A model generated the notes under the pieces. That model did not search any database. It was not told the DNA's origin and saw nothing but the letters and a program-made list of their open reading frames with translations. A stretch of 64,000 nt of DNA from Tigriopus japonicus. Its lineage: Eukaryota; Arthropoda; Copepoda; Harpacticoida; Harpacticidae. Position 1 is the first letter of the stretch; each line of letters opens with the position of its first letter. Shown one piece after another: positions 12,401 through 25,700 of the stretch. The stretch lies in the NCBI GenBank assembly GCA_010645155.1, contig CM021319.1:9028585-9092584 (forward strand), in the 5' to 3' direction. The position numbers were made by a program, and so were the translations under genes.

Positions 12401-15400
12401 ACAGGAATGAAAATGGTCAATTTAAAGGGTGGACATTGATCTTGATTGATTCACAAAGCTCGTAATGAGGACAGTCTGTTGAATAATCATGGAGAGAGGT
12501 TTTCTTTGAACTCATGGATACGAATGGTGAGCGACGTTTATTATCATTCGCATTTTTATCGTGTTAGCGAATCTGCCCACTCCAAGAACAAAAATGCCCT
12601 AAATTTTTTAGGCACTAATCTGATGCTGAACTAGTTGTTGGAGAGTTCATTTTGACAAATTCTCGATCCTCAAACCCTCCTAGCTTAATTTAGGCAGAGG
12701 TGAATAAGTTAATCCTGACTCTTCAGGTGGTCATGTTTTTTGAATCGTGAACGGTCAAAAAAACGCGAGCACGGAGGTGCGAGATAACAGCAGCAAGAAT
12801 TTGTTCGAACCCTGTAAAGGAGGAATCCCCGCTGATGCCCAAAAGCACCCTGTAGCTTCGGCCATCCCATCTGATTTCCATACCAAAGTGGACGGACCTA
12901 AAAAAATGTTTGAAAACACCTCCCGTCGAAGATCACACAGACTTAACGGAGCCCTTGGAAAAGTTTTAAGAGCGCTTCGAGGTAGTAACAGCCCTCTCTG
13001 TAAGTATTAGTCCGTCTCTAAATGGGGTTGATAGAGCTAATGTTGAAAATCACATAAATTACCGAGTACGAACACTTTCACCGACAGGCCTCTCATGACA
13101 AATTGCCGCTCATTTGCATTTCTCGTTGTAATGAGGGACAAATATGAGCAAAGATCGTTCAAGACTAATCCCCTTTGACAGGATTGCCAAATGAGAGAAA
13201 GAGAGGTCATCCGTCAGGCTTGCCGTGACCCTGCGTCTCTCAAAATGTAATTGTTGTTTGATGGCCAGACCATTCACAATTTCATCTTAGTTGCAGCCTA
13301 AACGCTAGAGCACACAAACCCGTTCATTTGTATTAGATGATGGATGAGTTTGTTTTTCTTTGACATGGGACAATTCAAGCCCTTTTTCAGAAGTTTCAAA
13401 AGCACCACGCTCACTCCACGATACGATTCGCTTAGAAGTTTCTCATGGGAATAGAACATTCCACTTTTTTTGGGTGAGCACTCATGATTTTTGAGGGCAT
13501 TTCTATGGCCAGCATCACTTTCCGCGATCCATTGAAATCAACCAGAATGAATCTCCCACTCAAGCTTCCGCTCACACGCTCATTCATAGAGGTGCTAAGT
13601 TTCACGATGGGGAATGAATAGCCCAAAATGTATCCACCTAATGCTCTATCTAGCGAAGAGTAAGTTCTGTGGCGCGTACAATTGTTCACGAAGCTTAATA
13701 CTCATCCCATTTTGAGGTAACAATGTGGACTCTGGGAAAACTTGGGGTCAGAGCAGAGATGTAAAGGGGGGCACTTGAAATGTGGCCTCAATTGCAAAAG
13801 AATGGACTCGCTACAGCTTCAATGGCCCTCTCTTTCTCTCGGTTCCTCCATCCAACAACGACGCTTCATGTGAATCGAATTTCAATCCATCACCCAAACA
13901 TGTCCAACAATTTCCATGGCAAAGCCATCCAATATTCACACATCTAAAACACAAGTCCCGGAGCTTTGTTCAAAACTCTGCCATGACCAGTTATTTAGAG
14001 CCACTTTGCAAAGAATTTTGATTGAAATGTTGAATCGGATCTTGGAGGGGTCCGACCGTTTGTAGAACAGATCTCAACGAGATTCATAAAATTGATTACG
14101 AACCGCCCGTTTCTCGGTCCATTATGCGCATGAATATCATTTTTTCTCACACTCCCAATCTCTCAACCGTCAAGATTGAGAGGAACTCGCTCATCCCTGC
14201 CAATTTACAGATCACTCAGATCAATGATCACGACTCACAGTCATTCACTCGTGATCGCAAATCAAATTTACATTTTCCATTGGGATTGTTTATCTGATTT
14301 CAGAATGAGCGAGAGAGAGATCATGTTAAAACTGGGTAATCGCGACTCTGTGGCACTTTTTATGGCATACGTAGAGGCCATGGCGAATTTTGAAAGTGTG
14401 AAGCAGTTGTGGATTCAAATTTCAAGAGCATCATCAAAACCGTCACACAACACAGGTTTCAGTGCTCAATGTGCTTTGCAAGAGGTTGAAGTTCATCGAC
14501 TTTGACTCAATTTATGGGAACCGCATCACGAAGCAATCCTGACAAAAGGAATAAAAATCACTTTCCATTCACTCCGTTCTGTTTTTATTTTCTTGCTGGC
14601 GTTGCAGAAGAATAGACTTTAATGCCAAGTTATTTCAGTTTCTATACTGGCATGAAAGTGGTGGTGATGTCAAAAGCCATCAAAGTGATGTCAAAAGCCA
14701 TCAAAATGCTGACCACTTCTACACCCAATGTGAAGCGCAACCCTTATATTCTCCTTGGCAAACATCACGCCCTCTTGCTCTCACAAAAGTAAACAAAACA
14801 TTCACTTCCCAATCATAGATATGTGACCATAACTTAGACTCTCTGACATCCTCTTCCTAATCGTGAGGGAAAAAACTTCCCATGGCAATATTTTCTAAAG
14901 TTCACATCATTTTCTGGTCACATTTTGACTGCCAACAAAATTGTCTGGTCATCTCTATATCTCTATCTCACCCCGCCAAAATATCGATGATAATCATCCT
15001 TGCTCATCCGCGCCAACCCCTGCCAAGTTTCCCCACATGATCCACACTTTGTCAACACCTATCGCCCCTCAAAACTTATATTTTCATTGGACAAGTGCTG
15101 ACAAATGTTCATAATTTGAACGCCAAATACGCTGAGCAATGTTTATCATACGAAGCGTTAGCTTTTCCTATTTTCCTATTCGCCCAAAACTGGGGGCAAT
15201 TTACCAAGAAAACCGGGGAAGAGAAGTGGATTTTGGCAAAGACACCTCCGGGAATCCCTTCCTTTACTTCTTTTTGTTTGAGTTTCAACCCAGGCTGACA
15301 TGAAACTTGAAGACACATAGTTATGAACAGATGTACTTATAAATGACCTCCGGTAATGGTATTTCGTCTCGGGTAGAGATATTTCATGGAATTGTGTTTG

Positions 15401-18400
15401 TTGGGCTTGTTGGCCACTCCTTTTCTTCGAAGATGATCTGGAGAAATTCGACGAATGCTCTTGTGTCGACAGATTTGCATGCAGTTGTTGTTAGAATAAC
15501 AAATGAAGAGGAATGCCTCCTCAACTAATGACTCTTGTCTAAGAGAGTGAACAACAAGCAAATTTCACTCCATTTACCCTTGAGGTTGAGGGGTTCACCC
15601 ACACCTATCTCAAGTATGTCGAAAAGTCCATCCACTAGCTTAAGCCCCTGTGGTGGCAACACTTAGTGTAGCGGTTCCCTTGTCGATTAGAGAGAATCCC
15701 ACCGAGCATATTAAAATTATAATTTGAGGATAGTACCTCAAAGCCATCAGCCAGTCTGACTTTTGGAAGTTCAGTGCACCCCGGTAAAAGAGAGTGGAAG
15801 TTGGGAGCGCTTCGCTTCCCGCACCATTTAATGTCTAACTTGACATGGAACAAGTGGAACACTTTGAAAACTTCCTCGTGCTTGACAGAGAGACCTTGTT
15901 GAAAAGTTCCCCACCAAAGTCATTCGATCCAAGTCTGCCTAATTTCAACCTAACATCTCTAGGATCCAATCCTATTTGGCAATCATGAAGAAAGAGTCCA
16001 AATTTGAGCCGAGGCCCTAAGCAACTTTCCGGAGACTAGTGGACCATTAATAGGCTTGGTTCCATTAAAAAATGGTTCCCCTTAATTATGTCCAGAAGTT
16101 TGAACAATTTGGACCACAAGTGGCCATGAGGAGGAGAAAATGGGGGAACAAGAGGGCTACCCTCAGGCCAATAGTGGGCTTCGCAATCCAGCCAGAAGGG
16201 GCGAATTATAGTACTTGGGGCTTTTTTTTGGTTGGTGGGGGAAAACTTTCTGGCTCGTTTGGCTCAGATTGAGCTTTTTATTCAGAACAACTTGCTTGAC
16301 TTCGAAGGATCCTCCAAACTCTCGAAGGGTTCCTAGATTAAAATCCCCCATGAGATTGCATGCAGTGGTGTAGTCTTCATTGAGAGAGAGAGTTGCCAGA
16401 GTTACGTAACAAGACATGAAATGGAACCGTCGGAAAGTGCTTTCAAGGTTGGTTGCTTATCTTCCATCCGTAATATTGCCCTAAGATGATGGGCGACCCT
16501 GTTCCACATGGGAAAGCGGAGGCATTTGGCGCCAGATGTCCCCTTAAATGCAATGGTAGTGGCCTCGGAGAAGTGACTTGCGTTGCGCCATTTAGGAACA
16601 AGAATCTTGGGAGTCCATTGTCCAAAGCGGATCAAGAGCAAGAGAGAGAGGGTATTTTATTATCTTCGCAGTCAAAACGAGTCACCCATTTCGAGGTCTT
16701 TGCACTACATCGCTTTTCCCTCCCAGTCAGAGGATTTGAGAAGTAGGAGTTGAGGGGACATTTTTGAGCTCTGTCTTCAATCTCGGCACTCATTCCGAGG
16801 TCTCTCTGAGCGACTGAGCACGGAGAAAGGCCAGATTCGAAACGAATGAAAGAAGGCCCACGAAACGATCGTAATGGGGGAAGAGCCATGCGGAGACTGC
16901 AGATAAGAAAGCGGGGCCAAACTCACCGGAAGTGGAAATTGAAAGTTGGCAAGGGCTTTAATGGAGCTTTTGTTCAAAGTTATAGCAGCCATTCTGATGA
17001 TTGCCGGGATTTCATTCCTAACTTCTTGAATGACTTCGCTCGTAGCGACGTTGTCTTGGACGGACTTTCTCAATCATACATACCCCATTCCCCCTTAATT
17101 GAACGAGCGTTGGAGACTAGAAAAGAAGACCGCCATCTCACCTTCATTTTCTTGAATAAACGAATACTGCATTCCAAGCTTTCAAAAGCCCTGCATGTGT
17201 CTCTACAAAAGCATACAACACAGGCAGGCACCCATGCACAAACCCTAGATGTGATCTCGCCATGTCTGAACTTCAAATTCCCTCTAATGTTGAGGAATTT
17301 ATGCTCTTTTTTCTTCGAAGCAGCCGCGACTTTAAAAAAGTGCCTGGCATTTCTACTTTGTAAATGCTTTGGGAACACACCAATAACTTTGTGTCATCCA
17401 TCATATTCTAGCTTTGCTTGAAACTAACCAGAAGAGACAGCTGATTGGAAAAAAAGTCATGGGAATAAAATCAAGAGGTCAGAACTGGCGCCATGTTTCA
17501 TTTTTTGTGAGCTTGCTCAACAAGAAAGTTTTGGAAACAGTCACATTTTTTTTCGTCTCGTTCCAGAGACCCCAATGCTCGTCCAAGGCAACTCTGTACC
17601 ACTACTACTAGTATTTATGGGAGCGTCGTCCTCGAAATCGAAGTGTCGTGGTGCCTTGTAAAGTTCGACTTGTAAAAATAAACAAGCTCTTCTCGCTTCT
17701 TGATCAGGCATCAATCAGCGCTCAAGGATTTTCTTGCCTCTTGCTCCTACTTCAAGTCCTACCACCTCCACGACGTCGAAGTCGCCGTCTTTATTTGAAG
17801 TCGCATGTCTTTGGCGATTCATAAATCAATTAGAAAAGGGGTTCCATAAACAATCCCTCTCTGACAGATGGGTACTGAAAACACAAATAAAAATTTGTTT
17901 CAAATCCCGATCCCTCAATGAGGCACTCTCCTTTGGGGGCCAGGCCAATCTCTCAGATACCTAAGACGAAGAAGCAGCTGGAATCTGGAAATTTGTCGCA
18001 AGATCAAATTGACTCGAATTCGGCCTCTCCACTACTCTACGAAAAGAGTGTCTGGTTGTAAAGAGCACATGCCACATTCGTTCTGGAAGGCCAAATGGCG
18101 AATCACGCTTTGACTTTTACCACTATCAGCCCACTATTGATAAAAAGGGTGTCTGACTGAACTTTTTGCCGACCATCTGCCTCATTCTCGGCTTGATATT
18201 TAATGAATTGGTCACGCTGGCTCATTTCCAAACTCATGCATGGTGGGTTACAAATTACAATCAGAGGAATCGCCTTCGGACTTTTGAGGGTGAACTGGGG
18301 TGTTTGCAACTTGCAGGGGGTAAGATGTGGGAATTACTCAAGAAAAGATTTCCTGTCACCGACGTGAACTTGGGCAATGGCCCATCTTTTACATGAAAAG

Positions 18401-21400
18401 AGCATTCCAATACCTTTTTGAGTCTGGCGACAGCACCACGCATGCCCAAATTTTGGAATGTGTCGCCCTGCCCCTCCAAGGTTATAAAGAAGCAGTCAAA
18501 GATGTTTCTTTCAAAGGAGGGAGTGACACGTTCAGTGAGGACGGCGTTTCTCAAAAAATGCGAGAATATGTTCTTCTGAGTGCTTCAATGGTTTTGAAAA
18601 GGATCAGGAGGAAAGCCAATCGAGCTGAATTGACCTCACATCGATTTGACATCCTCGTTGGTTCAAGTTGTTTTTCCCCGAGTAGAACACGGATTATACC
18701 GGTAGAGCTTTTGGTATTCACTTAGGTATCACTTTCACAAAAGGAAACATGGATGAAGGGTGGATAATCGCGCATTTGAGCATCCCAGTCCCCCAGTAAT
18801 ACCTTGTCCTGTTGTGGCAGATGGTCGCCACATATATGGTTCGCCAAGGATGCTCTGCAAGTGTCATTACACACAACGCATTGGTTGGCAATTTTCATAA
18901 ATTTCATTTCAAACATGGAGCCCTTATCGACAGCTGCCGAGCTCGAAGCTCACTCATCAGGGGTCGTCCTGAGTTTGTGTGCCTCGCTCTTTGTTAATCT
19001 GCTCACAAGATACATCGTGGTGTTGTCGAGGTTGAGGTTGAAGACCAAATCTGGGTTGACTTTCAATGGCGAGCACTTCATTAAAGCTGCCTTCCACGCC
19101 AATGTCAGTCGAGCGGGCAATTTCAGGGGGAATCGAAACTCCAATGGGCGGGTTCCATCTTCAATCTTTTCACATTTGTCAATGTTCACGGTTGGCTTGT
19201 CGCAGACAAGAGTCGCTTTTTATGAACGATGTTTCATTTCGAGATATTCAAGTGCTTCCAAGCCCGGTGTGTCGGTGAGCACCCCATTATTTCCAGACCT
19301 TCAAGCCTCACTCTTGAGCAACCCTCACGAAATCGTGTGTTCTCCACTTCACAATCTACGTTTCAGTTACATTTTTTCCCTCTCGTAAATTGAATCCAAC
19401 CATCTGATGTAACGTATATTTGTATGTATGTAGAGCTTGGAGGGTTATGTACACTTTGATTTATGCCTTATAGTAGGTGTTGTTCACAATACAATGCCTG
19501 CCGATTAGACAAGTCGTCGGGGACACGGTGAAGCCACCTATGACCGAATGTGGTGAGTTGGGCGATTCCCCCACCAAATTTCTGTGAAAGAGTATCATCT
19601 GTCAGAAGATGCACAGATGTTGCTCATTGGGCAGTCAAAGCAATGCGAAGAAGTTCGAGTAGTTCATAGTTCTGCTTTTGTACGTACAACTTTAGGATAA
19701 GAACAAGAAGAGCTGTTGAAAGACAAAATTCCAATCCCGACCCTCTTACTCACATTCGGAAGTTATTAGCCCTCTCTACAAACTCGACTACTATGTGCAA
19801 CGAGGGACTATTAGACACTGGACGAGAAACCCTGACATGCTTCTGACCTGAAGCTCATACCTTGATGTTCCTTCAGGAGATGCACGAAGTCCATAATATC
19901 GTTGCCTTCAGAGTAAAACCCTTACGGCCGTAAAAAAAACTTGCTAATCTTTCCACAGACTTTGACGATTTGAACTGAGAATGACTAAATATGCCCGGTC
20001 TCATTCTAATTTTGAATCAATTCTAAAGTCGTTAGTCCAGGATATAAATCCGTTCCGACTGGTTTATTGGTCAGTCCTATACATTTGCATGCGTTTTAGA
20101 TTTACGATTAGAAACTCGAAGTTGCAAGAGGCCATTAAATTTGGCGCAGGTGGCGAAATGGATGTTGGATTAAACGCTGATATTTATACATGTGTAGCCT
20201 CCATTGCCTCACTATCCATTAAACATATTTTGTCCAGAGTGAAGTGGAGTGGAGTTAACTGCAAGATTTGTGAGACAGCTTGCCACGTTCGAATGTTGAG
20301 TATGTTTTCTTGACTGGGTGAGGAACAAATGTTCTTGTGGTGTGAACGTGAAATGCTTGGAAATTAGGAATCTCTTTCTCCCTCCCAGAACTGAGTCTAC
20401 GTACTAACTTCCTCGTTTCCATTAACCCTTCTTAAACAGTTGATCAAAATTCAGCCTCCCCTTGATTGGCTTTTTGTGCGATGTCATTAGGCCAGAAGAA
20501 AAGCTTTTTAAGCGAGCCAACCATTTACGACCATTACAAACCATTTTGAGAGAGCGGGATCTCTCCATGTTTGCCATTCAATCACACGATAAGATCGAAT
20601 CCCTTCAATATCTTACTGTAGACCAGTTCTTGTCATACCTGGAACAACAAAAAGGGTGAACAATCATGAGTTCACTATCGAGTAGCTTCCTTTTCTTGTC
20701 AGGGATTCATTCACTCAAGGTTGATTCCTGAATGAGGTGTCAAGAAGTCTTCACAAGTTTTTATATAGACTGCCTTGACTTCTTCCGAATTTTAATTAGA
20801 CTTGTCCATCATCAGCTGACCTCGGTTTTAATTCATACAATTCGAAAGAAAACCGGAGACCGATGAGATTCTAAATTTCAAAACATCCCAAACCGTGGAG
20901 AGATCAACACGCCCCAGTTTTTGTGACCGATGGTAGATCTTCATTGATATTCAAGAGAAATCGAATACTGATATACACGTGTCCAAGATCGCATATGAAA
21001 CGCCCAGCTCAAATTTCGTGATCATTTTTTTTACCGTGAATGAGAAGCCAACATTCAAAAAGATGTTTCGAACAAGGTAGAGAAAAAGTGCACTGGACGT
21101 TCCAAGAAACTTGTTCATTTCGTTCTGACAAAAAACTGAACTCCACATGCATTTGAATGAAAAGTAAAACGCACCCAATTTCTTCGAACCTTGTGTTTCT
21201 GAGCAACCTGCTTTTTCTATGGTTTACCTCCCAGCATCAGTTTTCACTTACAAATAAGTTGTATGCCCCTTTTATGGGTGTAATCAAAGAGATACAATAA
21301 AACGAATCGTCATCTTGTTTTCCTTTTAGGATCCAGTTGCTTTGGTTCGAAGATCGCTTTTTTTCAATCAAGACCTCGTACTTTTCTAGCTTTTGGTGGC

Positions 21401-22429
21401 CCATTTAAATTTAAATTGGACAGATTTTGAAAATAGGCTTTTGTCGCAATAATCTGAAGATGATATGATGCTCAAATGAAAGGGAAAAAGAGCATCCCTT
21501 TGGGGCATAAGCTTTAAATGGGGGACCGGATCGCAAAGGAATGTTGCCAATATCTTCGAATTCCTTGGGGAGAGATCAAGTCAGGAGTGCTTGGAATGTC
21601 TTGGCGGCGTGTTCCATTTCCAATAGTTCCTATAGAATGTATTGGATGCTTTCACCTAACGTTTTTATGGCCCTCTGACCACATTCTCGCCTTAGACAAA
21701 GGTGAACTGAGAAACGCGTGAAATTGCATTGATGCCTATAAGGAAGTCGTATTACGATAACTCTATTTCAATATCCGCCATTTTCAAGCGCCAAGAAAAC
21801 CCCAGGACATTGGCAACCGACAGAGACTAAGAAAGCAATATGTCAGATCCTTGTTCTTGGCATGGAATTTCAATTTTATGTTCCCCGTGTCCTGCTCGGG
21901 TGCACATTTCAACCCTCTTTCATCCTCATCCTCCTCCAATTCCTCCCTTTTCAGATCTTCTAGCAAACATATTGTCTCTCCCATCCCATCGGAAGATGAG
22001 CCTTTGGGTCTCATCTCCCTTGTGCTTGTAACAAACTGAACGAAGGGAAGAGGAGGAGGAGCAGGAATGGCTCCCATTTTCTTGAATGGTACTAAAACTG
22101 TCATCTTGAGCTGAGCCCTGCCATATTCTCACGCACTCCTCCTATCACCAAAGGGTGGTGAGACAGCATCCAAGCAGATTGGTGCTTTTCCAAAACAATA
22201 CTCAGACAAAAAGAGAGAGTTCCTTATTGTGTTTGTGACATGTTAACTGCACTAATTCAAATTGCTTGAGAATCAAGTCAGATTAACGGTCATAAGGTGA
22301 GTTTTTGAGCGTGTCAAGAGGTTAAGTGGGAGTTTAATAATTGCCGTCCAAATGACTTTGCTCAAAATGCATATCCCACATTTGCTGAATTGAATACAAT
22401 CCCGATTAGCAATGCGTTGAGAGTATACT
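6432..22429. other. long stretch without recognisable genes (probable Robo intron or intergenic DNA)
   Basis: No frame here matches a family I recognise. Open frames of 60-195 codons occur on both strands, as expected by chance for most of them. The densest cluster is 16.8-19.4 kb, where two plus-strand frames exceed 190 codons and a minus-strand series looks protein-like. These are listed as findings, not genes. A short tandem duplication is at 14664-14705. Given the Robo exon just downstream on the minus strand, a very long 5' Robo intron is the simplest reading, but this is inference. Confidence 0.5.
14664..14705. repeat. 21 bp unit in two tandem copies
   Basis: The unit GTGATGTCAAAAGCCATCAAA is present twice in perfect tandem. 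It is a local slippage-type duplication with no associated gene. Confidence 0.85.
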
Positions 22430-22700
22430 TCAGGGATGTTATACTCGGTCAAAGGTTAGGCGAACTAATTCAAATGGCTCAAGTATCTCAAAGTATAGTA
22501 AAAATAACGTTGCTCAAGTATAGTTCCCTACATCAGCTGCGTTTGAAAGGCAGCTGATGTACAGAGAGTATACTCGAGCAGCGTTATTTATACTCTGCTT
22601 TGGCATATTTGAGCCATTTGAATTATTGCACCCCAACATCCGGGCTAGTACTTGCTTTCGGATGTCGCGCTTTTTGAATTATTGCAGTCAATATGTGACC
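22430..22700. mobile_element. fold-back (MITE-like) element with long imperfect hairpin
   Basis: The arms 22467-22540 and 22550-22624 are inverted copies of each other, about 75 bp each and roughly 80 percent matched by eye, separated by only 9 bp. The inner ends read CATCAGCTGC and GCAGCTGATG; the outer ends read AATTCAAATGGCTC and its complement. Flanking DNA has a smaller dyad, ACATCCG...CGGATGT. Related motifs recur near 5.97-6.05 kb and 43.83 kb in this window, which favours a dispersed non-autonomous DNA element over a unique hairpin RNA gene. No coding capacity is seen. Element boundaries are approximate. Confidence 0.6.
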
Positions 22701-25700
22701 TTATACTTAGATTGAAAAGGACCCAAATTTCCAAACGGTCGCTTGAAGTTGTATTTTCATAAAGTGTTAGAAGAGAAACGCCAACAAAGGCGATGACGAT
22801 TGGTCCCGAATGAATTCCCGACTTGTGAAGTTGAACTTCAGAACCACTGAATCAGGAAATGGAGGTTCTCCAATGTGTGGAATGGGGGGTGTTTGAGGAG
22901 AAGTCGCATATTTTGAAGGGACCCAATGCCCTCGGGATGCAAAGGGAAGAAACTTGGTAGCCCATCAGAGAGAAAGGGCAATCCACTTTTAAGGCGAAAT
23001 TACTTAACCCCATGGATGAAAGGGAAGTGAGAGGAAAAAGAAATCGGAGGGCGGAAGGCCACTCAAAAGATAATCTGAGCTTAAGGCGAAATATTCAATT
23101 TTATGCTAAGATAGGATTGGAACCTGCTCAAAGAAAGGACCATCATTTTCCGACTCGTTTGGAACGGTTTTTAGAAGTACTGGAGAAGTTGAGTAATACA
23201 CACGTTTGCATTTGGCACCGAGTAATTTCGAGCCTTTGTTGAAAGCTTTGGACAAACTTTTTCCCAAGCTCTTTCCATCTCTAGCCCTTCCCAAATGGAA
23301 AGGAATGCCGGGAAAAGTGATTTATGGTCAGGAAAACCGCACACTCGATCCCCATTTTAAACCAAGCCATGGATGTAGCTCGCTTTTTCTAATTTTCTTG
23401 GAACACAAAATCTTGCTTCATCTCTCTCGAGTCATAAAACTCCAGATGGTTCCATTCGAATTGGAAATAACCTTCAGTTTGTTGGGAACCACATTTGCAT
23501 AGATCTGGCCTGAATGGTTGCCTGCACCCAACGAAAAGCTCCTGTCATGACCAAATCCCGTATGGATAAGGGCCAAGAAAAGGCAGGATTTTTATATCCT
23601 GGTCAGGATTTTTACGAGAGATTTGGTCCAGAGCCTGGGTCTTTTGTATTGAAGGTCTCTTCTCTCTCTCTTTTCTTCGATGAAATGTGGGTGATCGCTC
23701 AAGGGAGGCCAAAGATAACCCTAAAATCCCAAGCCCAAGTAGAGCCTTCGTTTCCGCTGAAAGGCGAAAATTGCCAGATTTCCCGCATTTTTTTTTTGGC
23801 CCATGTCAAGTGGACCAAGGCAAGATAATTCGAAGGAAATGGGAATCTCTACTGGATTTGACGTTTATATCGTACGTTGAGCATCGATTGACAATATCAA
23901 GGACTGACATGAACATTGACATTGCATTTGATGGTTTGAGGCACAAAAAACAGCTTGTCAGCAGAAGCACGGAAATCAAACCAATTCCATTTTCTTCTCT
24001 CTCCTTTTGGAAATCGTAAACAAGGGTGAATGTGAGTAATGTGCGGAAATTCCGTCTCGGATTACTCTCCAAGTGAGTTCATTTATCGCTCTCTTTCATT
24101 TTCCATTGGAGATGAGGCTGGCAAAATGTTGTTTTTCTCCCTTGGAGTTTGTCAACAAGGTCTTTAAAGTTGATTTGCGCAAAAAATGAAACATTAAACA
24201 GAATTGTGTCTCTCGTCGCTGACATGAACAAATGACCATTTCCATAGTCACATCATCACAAATATCTCATTTTCTGACAGATGAATGGCCCAGTTCTGTT
24301 ATTCTCGACACGTGAAAAACGCTCAAGACATTCGTTTCACTCACCGAAGTCTCAAAAATAGCCTCACCCCTTGGATTCAAGAACCAATTCAGACCATTTT
24401 TGAAAACTACCTACCCCTTAAACATATGTGTGTACCGTATATCTGTTCACTCATAAATTATCCTTTTGAAACCAATTGTGAATGGTGATTGCAGATAAGA
24501 GAGTTCATCCAACCCTGGACTCCAAAAGCCCAATACTGAATACTCGACGTGTCTGGACATTGAATTATTTCTAAAGTTTTCTTTTCAGACCCGAAAGAGC
24601 AACATTTCTTCGGTCAATGGGCCAGCAGGCACCCTCCAAAAATACTCCAATGCCAAAAAGAGATCTTATCGACAACTTTGAATTAACCCTTGCATATCTT
24701 AAAGAGACCGAGAAGGGTAAAGAAAATGATTCTTCCACCCGATTTTATGGTCTTGTTTGTACCCGACGATTTCCGGATCAACCGTTGGTTAAAGGCAAAG
24801 CTAATCACTCTTTAACGATGTCAAACTCCAGAGGATGTTATTTCACAAATCCCTCAAATGAAACCATGGTTTTGCTTATGTGTGATTTGGCCGAGTTGAC
24901 CCGACTTGCATAAGGCATGGCTCAGGTTTCATTTCTAATACACTAATGTCATGGACCCCGACCATAGCGAATACCCTAGTAGCCTACAGTACACACACCC
25001 TTCAAGCCGAAGAAGAACCAAATACTAGGCGAAGCTAGCCACCCTAACTTGTTGGAAATTTCCTGCTCCCTCATCATTATTCCCTCCCCTTGCTTCTGAG
25101 ACAGCTTGCAGTATTATCCGAAGGCAGGAAGAGTGGTGCATGCAGGAGAGCTTCCACTAGTACGTACGTCCACTTGAGAATGTAAAAGAGGCCCTCCAAC
25201 TCAAGAGGATCTTGACGTCAACATTCTGCCATATTTCCACTTTGCTTTTTTGTAAAATGCACAATTTTCTTGTTAGTTGCGTTGATATAAGGTTAACATA
25301 ACCGGAAAAAGGCAATTGAGGATTAGATGTATGGTGTTATGGAGGTTAAAGTTGGTATGTAAATTGTTGACGTTACTGGTGTGGAAAAACAGCGGACGTG
25401 TAACAAGGTTTGGAACACCACTCCCCTCAAAAGACCATGATGATGAAGACGGAGAAGACGATGATCCTCATCATGGTTGGAGAACCTAATTTTTGTGCTT
25501 GGCCTTCTCTCTTCCGGCATTATGATGATTCAGCAAGTTGCCAAGGTTTCCAACAATCTAAACCCAAGATCTGAACTTGCCCATGGGACTTGAGATTGGC
25601 AATCCAGTTCTCATGATTTCACGTGTCGCATCAGGAACTGCACAAAGCAAGGCCATAGAAACCCAAAAGAGCAGGTTCTTCCCCATAAAAATACTATTTT

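Noticed and set aside
18804..19388. 194-codon plus-strand frame
   Set aside because: Length is notable, but the translation is Ser/Leu-rich in the way antisense frames often are; the opposite strand looks more protein-like, so it is mentioned only as context for that finding.
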